DNA from: DATKAS01 sp963733765 | GTDB taxonomy: Bacteria > Actinomycetota > Acidimicrobiia > Acidimicrobiales > DATKAS01 | Direction: 5' to 3' | DNA length: 64,000 nt | Assembly: GCA_963733765.1 (NCBI GenBank) | Contig: CAVTEI010000003.1 | Coordinates: 1,054,001 to 1,118,000, forward strand | In this document: piece by piece, positions 1-8,565 of the stretch | Position numbering within the stretch: the first letter of the stretch is position 1 | Layout: every line of letters begins with the position of its first letter | Notes under the pieces: model-generated | The model's database searches: none | Told to the model about the DNA's origin: nothing | What the model saw: only the letters and a program-made list of their open reading frames with translations | Program-made: the position numbers and the translations under genes

Positions 1-1
1 G

Positions 2-3000
2 GTGCTCACGCCGCTGTCGTTCGACCCGGGTCACCCGTTCCCGTACATCTCGAACCTGTCCCTGAACCTCGGTGTCACCGTCGCGGACCCCGACACCGGC
101 GAGCACCGCTTTGCCCGCGTCAAGGTGCCGCCGCTTCTGCCGCGGTTCGTCATCACGCCCGACGGCGAGCGGTTCGTCCCCCTCGAGCAGGTGATCGCGG
201 CGCACCTGCCGACGCTGTTCCCCGGCATGGACGTCATCGAGTTCGTGCCGTTCCGGGTCACCCGCAACGCCGACCTCACGCTCGAGGAAGAAGAGGCCGA
301 CGATCTCCTCGAGGCGGTCGAGATGGAGCTGCGCCGTCGTCGCTTCGGGCGAGCCGTGCGCCTCGAGGTCGACCACCGCATGTCGCAGGAGATGCTCGAG
401 CTGCTGCTGCGAGAGCTCGACCTCGAGCCGGACGACGTGTCCTTCCATCACGCGCCGTTGGGGCTCTCGGGGTTGTGGGCCGTGCACGCACTGCCGCGTC
501 CCGATCTGAAGGACGACCCGTGGATGCCGACGACACCGCTCGCCCTCGCGGCGGCCGCCGACGGGAACAAGAGCATCTTCTCGGTCATCCGCGAAGGCGA
601 CGTGTTGCTGCACCACCCCTATGACTCCTTCGCCACGTCGATCGAGGAGTTCATCCGCCAGGCGTCGATCGATCCCGCCGTGCTCGCCATCAAGATGACG
701 CTGTACCGCACGTCGGGCGACAGCCCGATCATCGCCTCGCTGATCCGGGCGGCCGAAGCCGGCATTCAGGTCGCGGCACTCGTCGAATTGAAAGCACGGT
801 TCGACGAGCAGACGAACATCGCCTGGGCGAAGGCGCTGGAACAAGTCGGCGTGCACGTGGTGTACGGCCTCATGGGGCTGAAGACGCACACGAAGACCGC
901 GCTCGTGATCCGCGAGGAGGCGGGCGCGCTGCGCCGCTACTCCCACGTGGGCACCGGCAACTACAACTCGGACACCGCGCGTCTCTACGAGGATCTCGGT
1001 CTGCTGAGCGCCGACCCCGATCTCGGTGCCGACCTGATCCATCTGTTCAACCACCTCACGGGGTACAGCCGCGAGGTCCGCTACCGCAAGCTTCTGGTAG
1101 CCCCGCGCTGGTTGCGTCCCAAGGTGCAAGACCTGATCCTCGGTGAGGCGAAGGCCGGGACGCAGGGTCGCATCATCATCAAGATGAACAGTCTCGTCGA
1201 TCCGGCGATGATCGACGCGCTGTGCGAGGCATCGCAGGCGGGTGTCGAGATCGACCTCATCATCCGTGGCATGTGTTGCCTCCGGCCAGGAGTGCCGGGA
1301 CTGTCTGAGCGCATCCGGGTCCGCTCGCTCGTGGGGCGCTATCTCGAGCACTCGCGGATCTACTACTTCGCGAACGGCTCGGGGGTCGGTCGGCCGACGT
1401 ACTACATCGGCTCGGCCGACCTGATGGAGCGCAACCTCGACCGTCGGGTCGAGGCGCTCGCTCCGGTCGAGGCGCCCGCGCTGCAGGCTCGCCTGCAGGA
1501 GGTGCTCGACGTGAGCCTCACCGACGACGTGCTCGCGTGGCAGCTCGACGCGGAGGGTCACTGGACGCGCGTGCAGACGGAACGACACCTCGACGCTCAC
1601 CGCCGGCTTCAGGAGCTCGCGCTCAGTCGTTCGCCGCGCATGAGCCTCGAGCGCGAGGCGAAGTTCAGCACCTGGCCGGGCTTCGAGCTTCCAGATCTCG
1701 ATCGCGTGCTGCCGAGTGTGAGCGCCGGCGCCCGCTCGGAAGCGCGCCTCGATGCGACCTACTGGGACACGCCCGACCTTCGTTTGATCAGGTGGGGGAT
1801 CACGGTGCGTCATCGCGCGCAAGGGGGTCATGGCGAGTGGACGGTGAAGCTGCCGGGCACCGTCGATGACGGCGTGCTGTCGAGACCCGAGTACAACTTC
1901 GACGGTCCTCCTGCCGAGATCCCGTTCGAGGTGCGCGACCTCGTGCGCGCCTACGCGCGCACCACCCCCCTCGAACCCGTCGCCCGCTTGCAGACCCTGC
2001 GGCGGAGCCTCCCGCTGTTCGACCCTCGGGGTCACCGCATTGCCGAAGTTGCCGACGACGAGGTCTCGGTGCTCGACGGCGACAGGGTGGCGGCGCGCTT
2101 CCGCGAGGTCGAGCTCGAAGTGGTCGAGACTGCGCCGCCCACGCTGCTGCCCGCGCTGATCGAGCGGGTCCGTGCCGCCGGCGCGGGTCAGCCCGACCCC
2201 ACTCCCAAGCTCGTGCGGGCGCTCGGCCCCCGCGCGCTGGCTGCGCCCGAGCTGTCGGTGCCCGGTCTGGATGACACCGCCAATGTCGGCGCCGTTCTCC
2301 GCGCCGCCATGAGCGCGGCGGTGCTCCGGATCCTTCATCACGACGCGATCGTGAGGCTCGACTCCGGCCCCGAAGGCGTGCACCAAGCCCGGGTGGGCAC
2401 GCGGCGGCTTCGCTCTGACCTCCGCACATTCGCACCGATCCTCGACGAGACCTGGGTGGAAGCGCTGCGCGAGGAGCTCTCGTGGTTGGCCGAAGCGCTT
2501 GGGCACGTGTGCGCGACGCGGATGTGTTGCTCGCCCGCCTCGAGCGAGCGTCGAAGGAGCTGGCCGCGCAAGACCAGCGCCTCGCGGAGTCCGTCCGCAT
2601 GCGGCTGCGCCGTCAACGGGCCGTGCATCGCCGTGCCCTTCTCGAAGTTCTGCGGAGCGACGCCTACGTCGTGCTCCTCGACCGACTCGTGGAGGCGGCC
2701 CGCTCGCCACGGCTCTCGGAGGCCGCGGGGCAGGCGGCGAAAGACGCGCTTCCCGCGCTGGTGCGCCGCCCGTGGAAGAAGCTCACGAAGGCCGTGGAGG
2801 ACCTCGAAGCGGACGGCGCGGTCGCGCACCGTCACGAGGTCCGCATCCGCGGAAAGCGGGTGCGCTATGCGGCTGATGCGGCGACCCTCGCTTCCAAGGA
2901 GGCCGCGCCGATGGCCAAGGCTCTCGCCGAGATGCAAGACGTGCTCGGCGAGGAGCACGACGCGGTCGTCGCCGAGGAATGGCTGCGCGCCATCGCGGTC

Positions 3001-3141
3001 ACGAACGTGTCCCGCGCGGAGGCGCTCGTGATTGGCATGCTCATCGCGGTGGAGCAGCGCGAAGCGCGAGAGTGGGCGGCGAAGTGGCCCGACGCGTGGG
3101 CTGCGGTCTCCAAGCGCAAGGTGCGTCAGTGGCTGAGCTAG
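2..3141 (+). CDS. ppk1: Polyphosphate kinase PPK1 fused to CYTH and CHAD domains (5' partial, one frameshift)
   Basis: PPK1 transfers the ATP gamma-phosphate onto polyphosphate. The window opens inside its N-terminal part. Residues 1 to about 520 are PPK1, with the autophosphorylated His in KTHTKT, the phosphate-binding region around KMTLYRTSGD and a second His in LEHSRIYYF. From about residue 547 a CYTH (triphosphate tunnel) domain begins with EREAKF (ExExK) and has WDTPDLRL, WTVKLPG and EVELEVV. A CHAD domain, a polyphosphate-binding His-rich helical module, starts near residue 770 (GVHQARVGTRRLR). Around 2505 the frame shifts: GHV is followed by RDADVLLARL in another frame, consistent with a two-base insertion in gtgtgc. 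The end overlaps the next gene by 13 bp. The PPK1 call is certain. The fusion itself is unusual. Confidence 0.93.
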
Positions 3142-3581
3142 GGGAGATCGTCCCGCCCGATGCTGTGCTGCGCGCCGCCGGCGGCGTCGTGTGGCGGGTG
3201 GCGCCGAGCGGAGCCGTCGAGATCGTCGTGGTGCACCGTCCCGGCTATGACGATTGGACCTTCCCGAAAGGCAAGCGCGAGCCGCGCGACGAGAGCGACG
3301 AAGCGTGCGCCCTACGGGAGGTCGATGAGGAGACTGGGTATCGGTGCGTCCTCGGGCGCGAGCTCGCGACCGTGGAGTATCTCGACCGCAAGCAGCGCCG
3401 GAAGCAGGTCCGGTATTGGGAGATGACCGTCGCCTCGGGAGAGTTCCGACCGACGTTCGAGGTCGACCGCATCCGGTGGGTCAGCGTCGCCGAGGCCTCG
3501 AAGGTGCTGACCTATCCCCGTGACCGCGACGTCCTCGATACGTTCGCGTCCTTCGCTGGCATCGGGGCCGCGCGCACGTAG
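3129..3581 (+). CDS. NUDIX hydrolase, MutT1-like
   Basis: This is a 150-aa NUDIX pyrophosphohydrolase. The Nudix box region reads FPKGKREPRDESDEACALR followed by EVDEETGY. The REVDEETG catalytic half is intact, but the spacing before it is one residue longer than the usual G-x5-E. The GTG start at 3129 (VAELGEIV) is chosen because the protein then begins shortly before the conserved AAGGVVWR strand; it overlaps the end of the PPK1-CYTH-CHAD gene by 13 bp, so the two are probably translationally coupled. Mycobacteria keep a NUDIX gene (mutT1) beside ppk1 as well, so a role in clearing nucleotide or inositol polyphosphates tied to polyphosphate metabolism is reasonable but unproven. Confidence 0.85.
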   Translation: MAELGEIVPPDAVLRAAGGVVWRVAPSGAVEIVVVHRPGYDDWTFPKGKREPRDESDEACALREVDEETGYRCVLGRELATVEYLDRKQRRKQVRYWEMTVASGEFRPTFEVDRIRWVSVAEASKVLTYPRDRDVLDTFASFAGIGAART

Positions 3582-3585
3582 ATCC

Positions 3586-3629
3586 GTTCGCCCACTGTTC
3601 ACCCCGGGCTCACCCGGACGACACCGGGA
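3586..3629 (+). promoter_or_regulatory. Tandem PHO-box-like direct repeats upstream of phoU
   Basis: Three contiguous 11-bp units, GTTCGCCCACT, GTTCACCCCGG and GCTCACCCGGA, occupy 3586-3618, and a weaker fourth unit follows to 3629. They match the actinobacterial PhoP/RegX3 direct-repeat unit GKTCAYYYRSG closely. They lie about 90-130 bp before the phoU start, as expected for autoregulation of a phoU-senX3-regX3 operon. Confidence 0.6.
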
Positions 3630-3719
3630 AGCGTCCGTCTGGACACCTACCGCCCCTACCGTCTCCATCGTTGCTCGCCGGCTGCGGTACCTGTTGACTG
3701 GGAACGTGAGGGAGCGGCC

Positions 3720-4430
3720 GTGATCGAGCAGCGCAAGGCCTTCCACCAACAACTCGACGAGGTACGAGACGAGCTCGTCGTCGTGGCCGCGATGGTGATC
3801 GAGGTGCTCCCACGCGGCACCGAGGCGCTGTTGACCGGTGACCTGCTCGCCGCCGACGAGATCATCCGGGGCGACGACGTCATCGACCTCCGCTCGGTGG
3901 ACATCGAGGACCGGTGCTTCCGGCTGCTGGCACTCCAGCAGCCGATGGCGAGCGACCTGCGGGCGATCATCACCGCCGTGAAGCTGGTCAGCGAGATCGA
4001 GCGATCCGGGGATCTCGTCGTCAACATCTGCAAGGGCGCGCGGCGGCTCTACGGCCGCAGCTTCGATCCCGTGATCCGCGGGCTCATCACCCGGATGAGC
4101 GACGAGGCGCAGCAGCTGTTCCGGCGTGCTCTCGACGCGTACGTCGAGGGTGACGCGGCGCTCGCGACCGCGCTGGACGACATGGACGACATCCTCGACC
4201 AGCAGCACGACGACTTCATCGAGGCGATCTTCCAATCCCACTCGTCAGGCCGCCTCGATCTCGAGGCTTCGGTGCAGCTCGCCGTCATCGGCCGGTTCTA
4301 CGAGCGCATCGGAGACCATGCGGTGAACATCGGCGAGCGCGTGCACTACATGGTCACCGGTGGGCCCCCTGAGTACCCGGGCGTGCCCTCCACCGACGAC
4401 GGTCTCTCCTCCTCCATCCCGGAGCACTGA
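3720..4430 (+). CDS. phoU: Phosphate transport regulator PhoU
   Basis: PhoU is a cytoplasmic all-helical protein that links the Pst phosphate transporter to the sensor kinase and keeps the Pho response off when phosphate is plentiful. The 236-aa product has the usual length and two PhoU repeats (about 10-105 and 115-215), with the characteristic RFYERIGDHAVNI segment in the second and LVSEIERSGDLVVNI in the first. It starts at GTG 3720 behind gagggagc. The histidine kinase starts 5 bp downstream, so the three genes form an operon. No pst genes are visible in this window. Confidence 0.93.
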   Translation: MIEQRKAFHQQLDEVRDELVVVAAMVIEVLPRGTEALLTGDLLAADEIIRGDDVIDLRSVDIEDRCFRLLALQQPMASDLRAIITAVKLVSEIERSGDLVVNICKGARRLYGRSFDPVIRGLITRMSDEAQQLFRRALDAYVEGDAALATALDDMDDILDQQHDDFIEAIFQSHSSGRLDLEASVQLAVIGRFYERIGDHAVNIGERVHYMVTGGPPEYPGVPSTDDGLSSSIPEH

Positions 4431-4435
4431 CGGCA

Positions 4436-5608
4436 ATGGAGATCGTGGCGGTCATCGCCGGAGTGGTTGCGATCGCACTCGTCGCGGTTGGGATCAGGGC
4501 GAGGCGCGCGTCGGCGCGGGCCGATCGTCTGGAGCTCGCCGTTGAGCGGTCGGATGAGCAGGTCGAGGAGGTGATCTCCGCGTCCAGGAGGTTGACGGCC
4601 GGCCTCGACGTCATTGCGCACGGTGTCGTCATTGCTGATGCCTCGGGCCGCGTCGTCTTCCGCAACCTTCAAGCGACGACGTTTGTTGGGGCGCGCCACA
4701 GCGACGCCCTCGTCGAACAGGCCATCACCGAGATGCTGGCGGCAGGGTGTCGCGGCGTGAACGACAAGCGCACGCTCGAGTTGTTCGGTCCGCCGCGGCG
4801 GACGATCGTCGTGACGGTGTCACCGCTGCAGGGCGACGGGTCCACCATCGGGGCGCTCGCCGCGGTCGACGACATCACGGAGCGAACCCGGCTCGAGGCT
4901 GTCCGCACGGACTTCGTCGCGAACATCAGCCACGAGCTCAAGACGCCCGTCGGGGCGCTCGCGTTGCTGGCCGAGACGTTGCTCGCCGAAGACGACCCCG
5001 CGCTCCGCGAACGTCTCACCGAGCGCCTCGTGCACGAGGCCCACCGCGTCGGTCGAACCATCGACGACCTCCTCGAGCTGAGTCGCATCGAGGTGGAGCG
5101 GTCGCCGATGCGAGAGGTCGTGCCTGTGCACCTCGTGATCGCGGAAGCAGTTGAGCGGGTTCGCCCCGCGGCCGAGCTGCGCGCGGTCGGCGTCGAGGTG
5201 ACCGAGCCCAGCCCCCGCCTCACGGTCATCGGCGAACGCCGCCAGCTCGTCTCGGCGATCGGCAACCTCCTCGACAACGCGATCAAGTACTCCGACGAGG
5301 GCGCGCTCATCGCGGTCACGACGTCGACCGACGGTCAGTCGGTCCACGTCGCCATCGCAGACCAGGGCATCGGCATCCCGAGCCGCGACCTCGAAAGGAT
5401 CTTCGAGCGTTTCTATCGGGTCGATCGCGGGCGCAGCCGGGAGACTGGTGGAACGGGGCTCGGCCTCGCGATCGTGCGTCACGTCGCCACGAACCATGGC
5501 GGCGAAGTGCGGGTCGAGTCGCAAGAAGGCCGAGGATCAACCTTTACCCTGACGATTCCGGCCGGCCCGGGCCCGATCGGGGTCACGACCGTTGCGGAGG
5601 CAGGATGA
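4436..5608 (+). CDS. senX3: Phosphate-sensing histidine kinase, SenX3/PhoR type
   Basis: This 390-aa sensor kinase has one N-terminal transmembrane helix (about residues 1-22), a PAS-like domain (about 45-145), a HisKA dimerisation domain with the phospho-acceptor His in VANISHELKTPVG and a HATPase_c domain with NLLDNAIKYS (N box), DQGIGIP (G1) and GGTGLGLAIV (G2). This is the SenX3/PhoR architecture. Its stop overlaps the start of the response regulator gene (ATGA), and PhoU lies directly upstream, which supports phosphate as the signal. Confidence 0.92.
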   Translation: MEIVAVIAGVVAIALVAVGIRARRASARADRLELAVERSDEQVEEVISASRRLTAGLDVIAHGVVIADASGRVVFRNLQATTFVGARHSDALVEQAITEMLAAGCRGVNDKRTLELFGPPRRTIVVTVSPLQGDGSTIGALAAVDDITERTRLEAVRTDFVANISHELKTPVGALALLAETLLAEDDPALRERLTERLVHEAHRVGRTIDDLLELSRIEVERSPMREVVPVHLVIAEAVERVRPAAELRAVGVEVTEPSPRLTVIGERRQLVSAIGNLLDNAIKYSDEGALIAVTTSTDGQSVHVAIADQGIGIPSRDLERIFERFYRVDRGRSRETGGTGLGLAIVRHVATNHGGEVRVESQEGRGSTFTLTIPAGPGPIGVTTVAEAG

Positions 5609-6319
5609 ACACCATGACGCAGGAGTTGACGGTGTTGGTGGTCGAGGACGAAGACTCGTTCGTCGAAGCGCTCACCGTCGGGCTTCGCAGAGAAGGCTTT
5701 CGCGTGCAGATCGCCGCGCGACGGCTTCGAGGCGCTCACCGTGTTCGACGCCGTGAACCCAGACTTGGTGCTGCTCGACGTCATGCTGCCGAAGGTGTCC
5801 GGGATCGACGTGTGCCGGCAGATCCGAGCACGCTCGCGGGTCCCGATCATCATGGTCACGGCCAAGGGCAGCGAGATCGACACGGTCGTCGGCCTCGAGG
5901 TCGGCGCGGATGACTACGTCACGAAGCCGTATCGCCTGCGCGAGCTCGTCGCCCGTATGAGGGCGGTGCTGCGGCGCGCGCCCGGAGAGGATGTCGAAGG
6001 CGGGCTCGGGGAGGTGCTCGAAGTCGGCGACGTGCGCCTCGATCCCGACCGGCACGAGGTGACGATCAGAGGGGAGCGAGTGAGCCTGCCGCTGAAGGAG
6101 TTCGAGCTGCTGGCGTTGCTGCTCGACAACGCCGGTCGCGTGCTCACCCGCGACACCCTGATCGATCGGGTGTGGGGCTCGGACTACGTCGGTGACACCA
6201 AGACACTCGATGTCCACATCAAGCGACTTCGCTCGAAGGTCGAGAGCGACCCGAGCAATCCGACGCGCATCGTCACGATCCGCGGCCTTGGGTACAAGTA
6301 CGACGTCGTGAGAGGCTGA
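5605..6319 (+). CDS. regX3: Phosphate response regulator, RegX3/PhoP type (one frameshift)
   Basis: This OmpR-family response regulator is the partner of SenX3. The receiver begins VLVVEDEDSFVEAL with the acidic pocket, the phospho-acceptor Asp is in LVLLDVMLP, and the conserved Thr and Lys are in MVTAKG and VTKPY. The C-terminal winged helix has LKEFELLALLLDN and VDVHIKRLR-type motifs (seen as LDVHIKRLRSKVE). The frame changes near 5718, where gccgcgcgacggc would need one base fewer to give the expected IAADGFEAL, so this looks like a one-base insertion rather than a real break. The start at 5605 follows ggaggcagg. Confidence 0.88.
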
Positions 6320-6323
6320 CTGC

Positions 6324-7022
6324 TTGGACGCCTTCGCCGATGCGATTCGTGAAGGCGCCCGAGCCGGAATCACGCCACTGCGGCCGCTCGCCATTGCCGA
6401 GTCACGAGTGGCACCGGACATCGCCGTCATGGAGGTGGTCACCGCCGACGGCATCATCGTGTGCCTCCGCCATGGCCTCGACGCCGGCGAGGACGCGACC
6501 ACGTTGTTTCTGGGCGGCGCCCTCGGTGGACTCTCGGGCCCCGCGCACGGGCTGTACCACACGGTCGCTCGACAACTGGGTGGGGTGCGGATCCACTACC
6601 GCAAGCCCGGCCGCCTCGAGGATTGTTTCTTCGACGTCCTGCTCGTGCAGCACCTGCTGTCGCGGCGCGGTGTCGAACGGGTCGCGCTCGTCGGGCACTC
6701 CTTCGGCGGGGCGGTCGCGGTCGGCGCCGGGGTGCTGCTCGGCCAAGCGACTGCTGGCGTTGTCGCGTTGTCGACACAAGTGCCGGGCACCGAGGCGGTG
6801 GACAGGCTCACCGCGCCGCTCCTGCTGGTGCACGGCGACAACGACGGAGTGCTCCCCGATCTGTGCAGTCGCAACGTCCACGAGCGGGCCACGTCCGCTC
6901 GGAGCCGGGAGCTCGTCGTCCTGCCGGGTGAGGGGCATCTCCTCGACGGGCCGGCCGCCGCGGACCTTGCCGATCGGGTAGCGGTGTTCCTCCAGTCCGC
7001 GCTGGCCGAGGGTGCTGTGTGA
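6324..7022 (+). CDS. Alpha/beta hydrolase (dienelactone hydrolase-like)
   Basis: This is a 232-aa cytoplasmic serine hydrolase of the alpha/beta fold. The nucleophile elbow is GHSFGG, the acid is probably the Asp in HGDNDGVLP, and the catalytic His is in PGEGHLL near the C-terminus. The start shown is TTG at 6324, five bases after the regX3 stop with gagagg upstream; ATG 6429 is an alternative that would lose 35 residues. The substrate cannot be told from sequence. It is probably carried by the transcript of the two-component operon. Confidence 0.75.
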   Translation: MDAFADAIREGARAGITPLRPLAIAESRVAPDIAVMEVVTADGIIVCLRHGLDAGEDATTLFLGGALGGLSGPAHGLYHTVARQLGGVRIHYRKPGRLEDCFFDVLLVQHLLSRRGVERVALVGHSFGGAVAVGAGVLLGQATAGVVALSTQVPGTEAVDRLTAPLLLVHGDNDGVLPDLCSRNVHERATSARSRELVVLPGEGHLLDGPAAADLADRVAVFLQSALAEGAV

Positions 7023-7057
7023 GGGATTCCGCCTGACGGGTGTCTCCCACCCGCCCG

Positions 7058-7063
7058 TACGAT
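7058..7063 (+). promoter_or_regulatory. Leaderless -10 element (TACGAT) of the MFS gene
   Basis: TACGAT is followed by six bases and then the GTG at 7070. This spacing puts the transcription start on the start codon, which argues for GTG 7070 over the upstream GTG 7040. Confidence 0.6.
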
Positions 7064-7069
7064 GAGGCA

Positions 7070-8443
7070 GTGCCGTCCCCGCTCGACGCCATCTCGATGG
7101 GCGCGCCCATCAAGACCGAGCAGGGTTTCGTCGCGTCGCCGTTCACCCGGCTTGCTCGCACGCACGCGCTCATGGTGGCGGGCGACACCGCCGTCGCTGT
7201 CGCGCTGGCCGGTTCGTTGTTCTTCGACATCACCCCCGACGCCGCGCGCTGGCGCATCGCTCTCTACCTGTTGCTCACGGCGGCGCCCTTCGCCGTAGTC
7301 GCCCCAATGGTCGGGCCGGCACTCGACCGGATGAAGGGTGGCCGCCGAATCGTCATGCTCGGTTCCGCGATCGGTCGCGCTGTCGTGTGTGCGCTGATGA
7401 TCCGAGAGGTCGACTCGCTCCTGCTGTTCCCTCTCGCCTTCTTGTTGCTGGTGATGTCCAAGAGCTACGCGGTGTCGAAGGCCGCGCTCGTGCCGACGGT
7501 GGTGCGCAGCGACGACGAGCTGCTCGAAGCGAACGCGAAGCTCACGCTCATCGGGGCGATCGTGGGCTTCCTCGTGATGGTGCCGGCCCTGCCGCTCCTC
7601 CAGCTCGGCGGGCCCGAATGGGACTTGGCGCTGGCCTCGATCCTCTTCGTTGCCGCGACGGTCTTCGCGCTGCAGACGAAGCCGACGACGATTGCCGAGC
7701 TTCCCGCGGGCCCACAAGAGAAGGCCGAGCTGCATCGCGCCGGCATCGTGCTCGCGGGCTCGGCGATGGCGGTCGTGCGGGGCATCGTGGGCTTCCTCAC
7801 GTTCCTTGTCGCGTTCTACATCCGCAACGCGGGCTCGTCAGAATTTTGGTTCGCCCTTGTCCTCGCCGCGAGCGGCCTCGGGGCGTTCCTGGGTGCCTTC
7901 CTCACCCCGCGCCTGCGCAGAGTGTGGGCCGAAGAGCGCATCCTGATCTCGGTGCTTTTGCTCGTGATGCTGACCGGCCTCGTCGCCGCGAACGCGGGCA
8001 GCCGCCTCACTGCCGCAACCGCGGCCGCGCTCGTCGTGGGGCTCGGCGCCAGCGGCGGCAAGCTCGCGTTCGACTCGATCGTGCAGCGCGACGCTCCCGA
8101 CGCGAACCGGGGTCGGTCGTTCGCTCGCTTCGAGACCCGCTTCCAGCTCGCGTGGGTCGTCGGCGCGTTCATCCCCGTCATCGTGCCGATCCCGATCCAG
8201 GCCGGCCTGCTCGGCCTCTCCCTCGCGGCGGGCGCCGCGGGTGCGAGCTACTTCGCGGGGTTGCGATACCTGCGGGCGCACGGCAAGGCGCCGGTGCCCC
8301 TCCTCGAACGGGTGGGCGTCAAGGGGGCGGTGACGGCGCGCTTGGCGCGCCGGAAGGCCGGGACGAAGACGGATGCCGGCGGTGCCGCGAGCGCAGAGCT
8401 GCCGACTCCGACCGACTTGCCTCCCCCGACCCGTCCTCTGTGA
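7070..8443 (+). CDS. Major facilitator superfamily-like membrane protein
   Basis: This polytopic membrane protein of about 457 aa has ten to twelve hydrophobic segments. It resembles MFS transporters in its domain 1 loop (GPALDRMKGGRRIVML) and in LLLVMSKSYAVSKAALVPTVV, a stretch typical of an uncharacterised actinobacterial MFS family. Two helical halves are separated by a hydrophilic loop (about residues 210-230), and the C-terminal 45 residues form a charged cytoplasmic tail. The start is set by the leaderless -10 at 7058. The substrate is unknown. Confidence 0.75.
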   Translation: MPSPLDAISMGAPIKTEQGFVASPFTRLARTHALMVAGDTAVAVALAGSLFFDITPDAARWRIALYLLLTAAPFAVVAPMVGPALDRMKGGRRIVMLGSAIGRAVVCALMIREVDSLLLFPLAFLLLVMSKSYAVSKAALVPTVVRSDDELLEANAKLTLIGAIVGFLVMVPALPLLQLGGPEWDLALASILFVAATVFALQTKPTTIAELPAGPQEKAELHRAGIVLAGSAMAVVRGIVGFLTFLVAFYIRNAGSSEFWFALVLAASGLGAFLGAFLTPRLRRVWAEERILISVLLLVMLTGLVAANAGSRLTAATAAALVVGLGASGGKLAFDSIVQRDAPDANRGRSFARFETRFQLAWVVGAFIPVIVPIPIQAGLLGLSLAAGAAGASYFAGLRYLRAHGKAPVPLLERVGVKGAVTARLARRKAGTKTDAGGAASAELPTPTDLPPPTRPL

Positions 8444-8541
8444 GCGCGGAGACAACGGCGCCGGTGCGGGTCACCCCTCCGGTCGTTCCCCTCGGCGGCG
8501 AGCAGAGCCAGCTGCCCCTCGAGCTGCCGCCCCCGGGCTGA
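8440..8541 (+). CDS. Possible 33-aa protein coupled to the MFS gene
   Basis: This short frame starts with a GTG that overlaps the MFS stop (GTGA). It has the high third-position GC of its neighbours and encodes a Pro-rich peptide (VSAETTAPVRV to LELPPPG). It could be a separate small protein or, if a base is missing near 8440, the true C-terminal tail of the MFS protein. I recognise no family. Confidence 0.35.
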   Translation: MSAETTAPVRVTPPVVPLGGEQSQLPLELPPPG

Positions 8542-8565
8542 TTCTCGTGCTTTGAAGATGGAGGG

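Noticed and set aside
2490..2520. Programmed frameshift in ppk1
   Set aside because: There is no slippery heptamer or downstream hairpin, and similar indels occur in unrelated genes, so a sequencing indel is simpler.
5700..5740. regX3 as a pseudogene
   Set aside because: All catalytic residues are intact on both sides of a single extra base, and the operon is otherwise complete.
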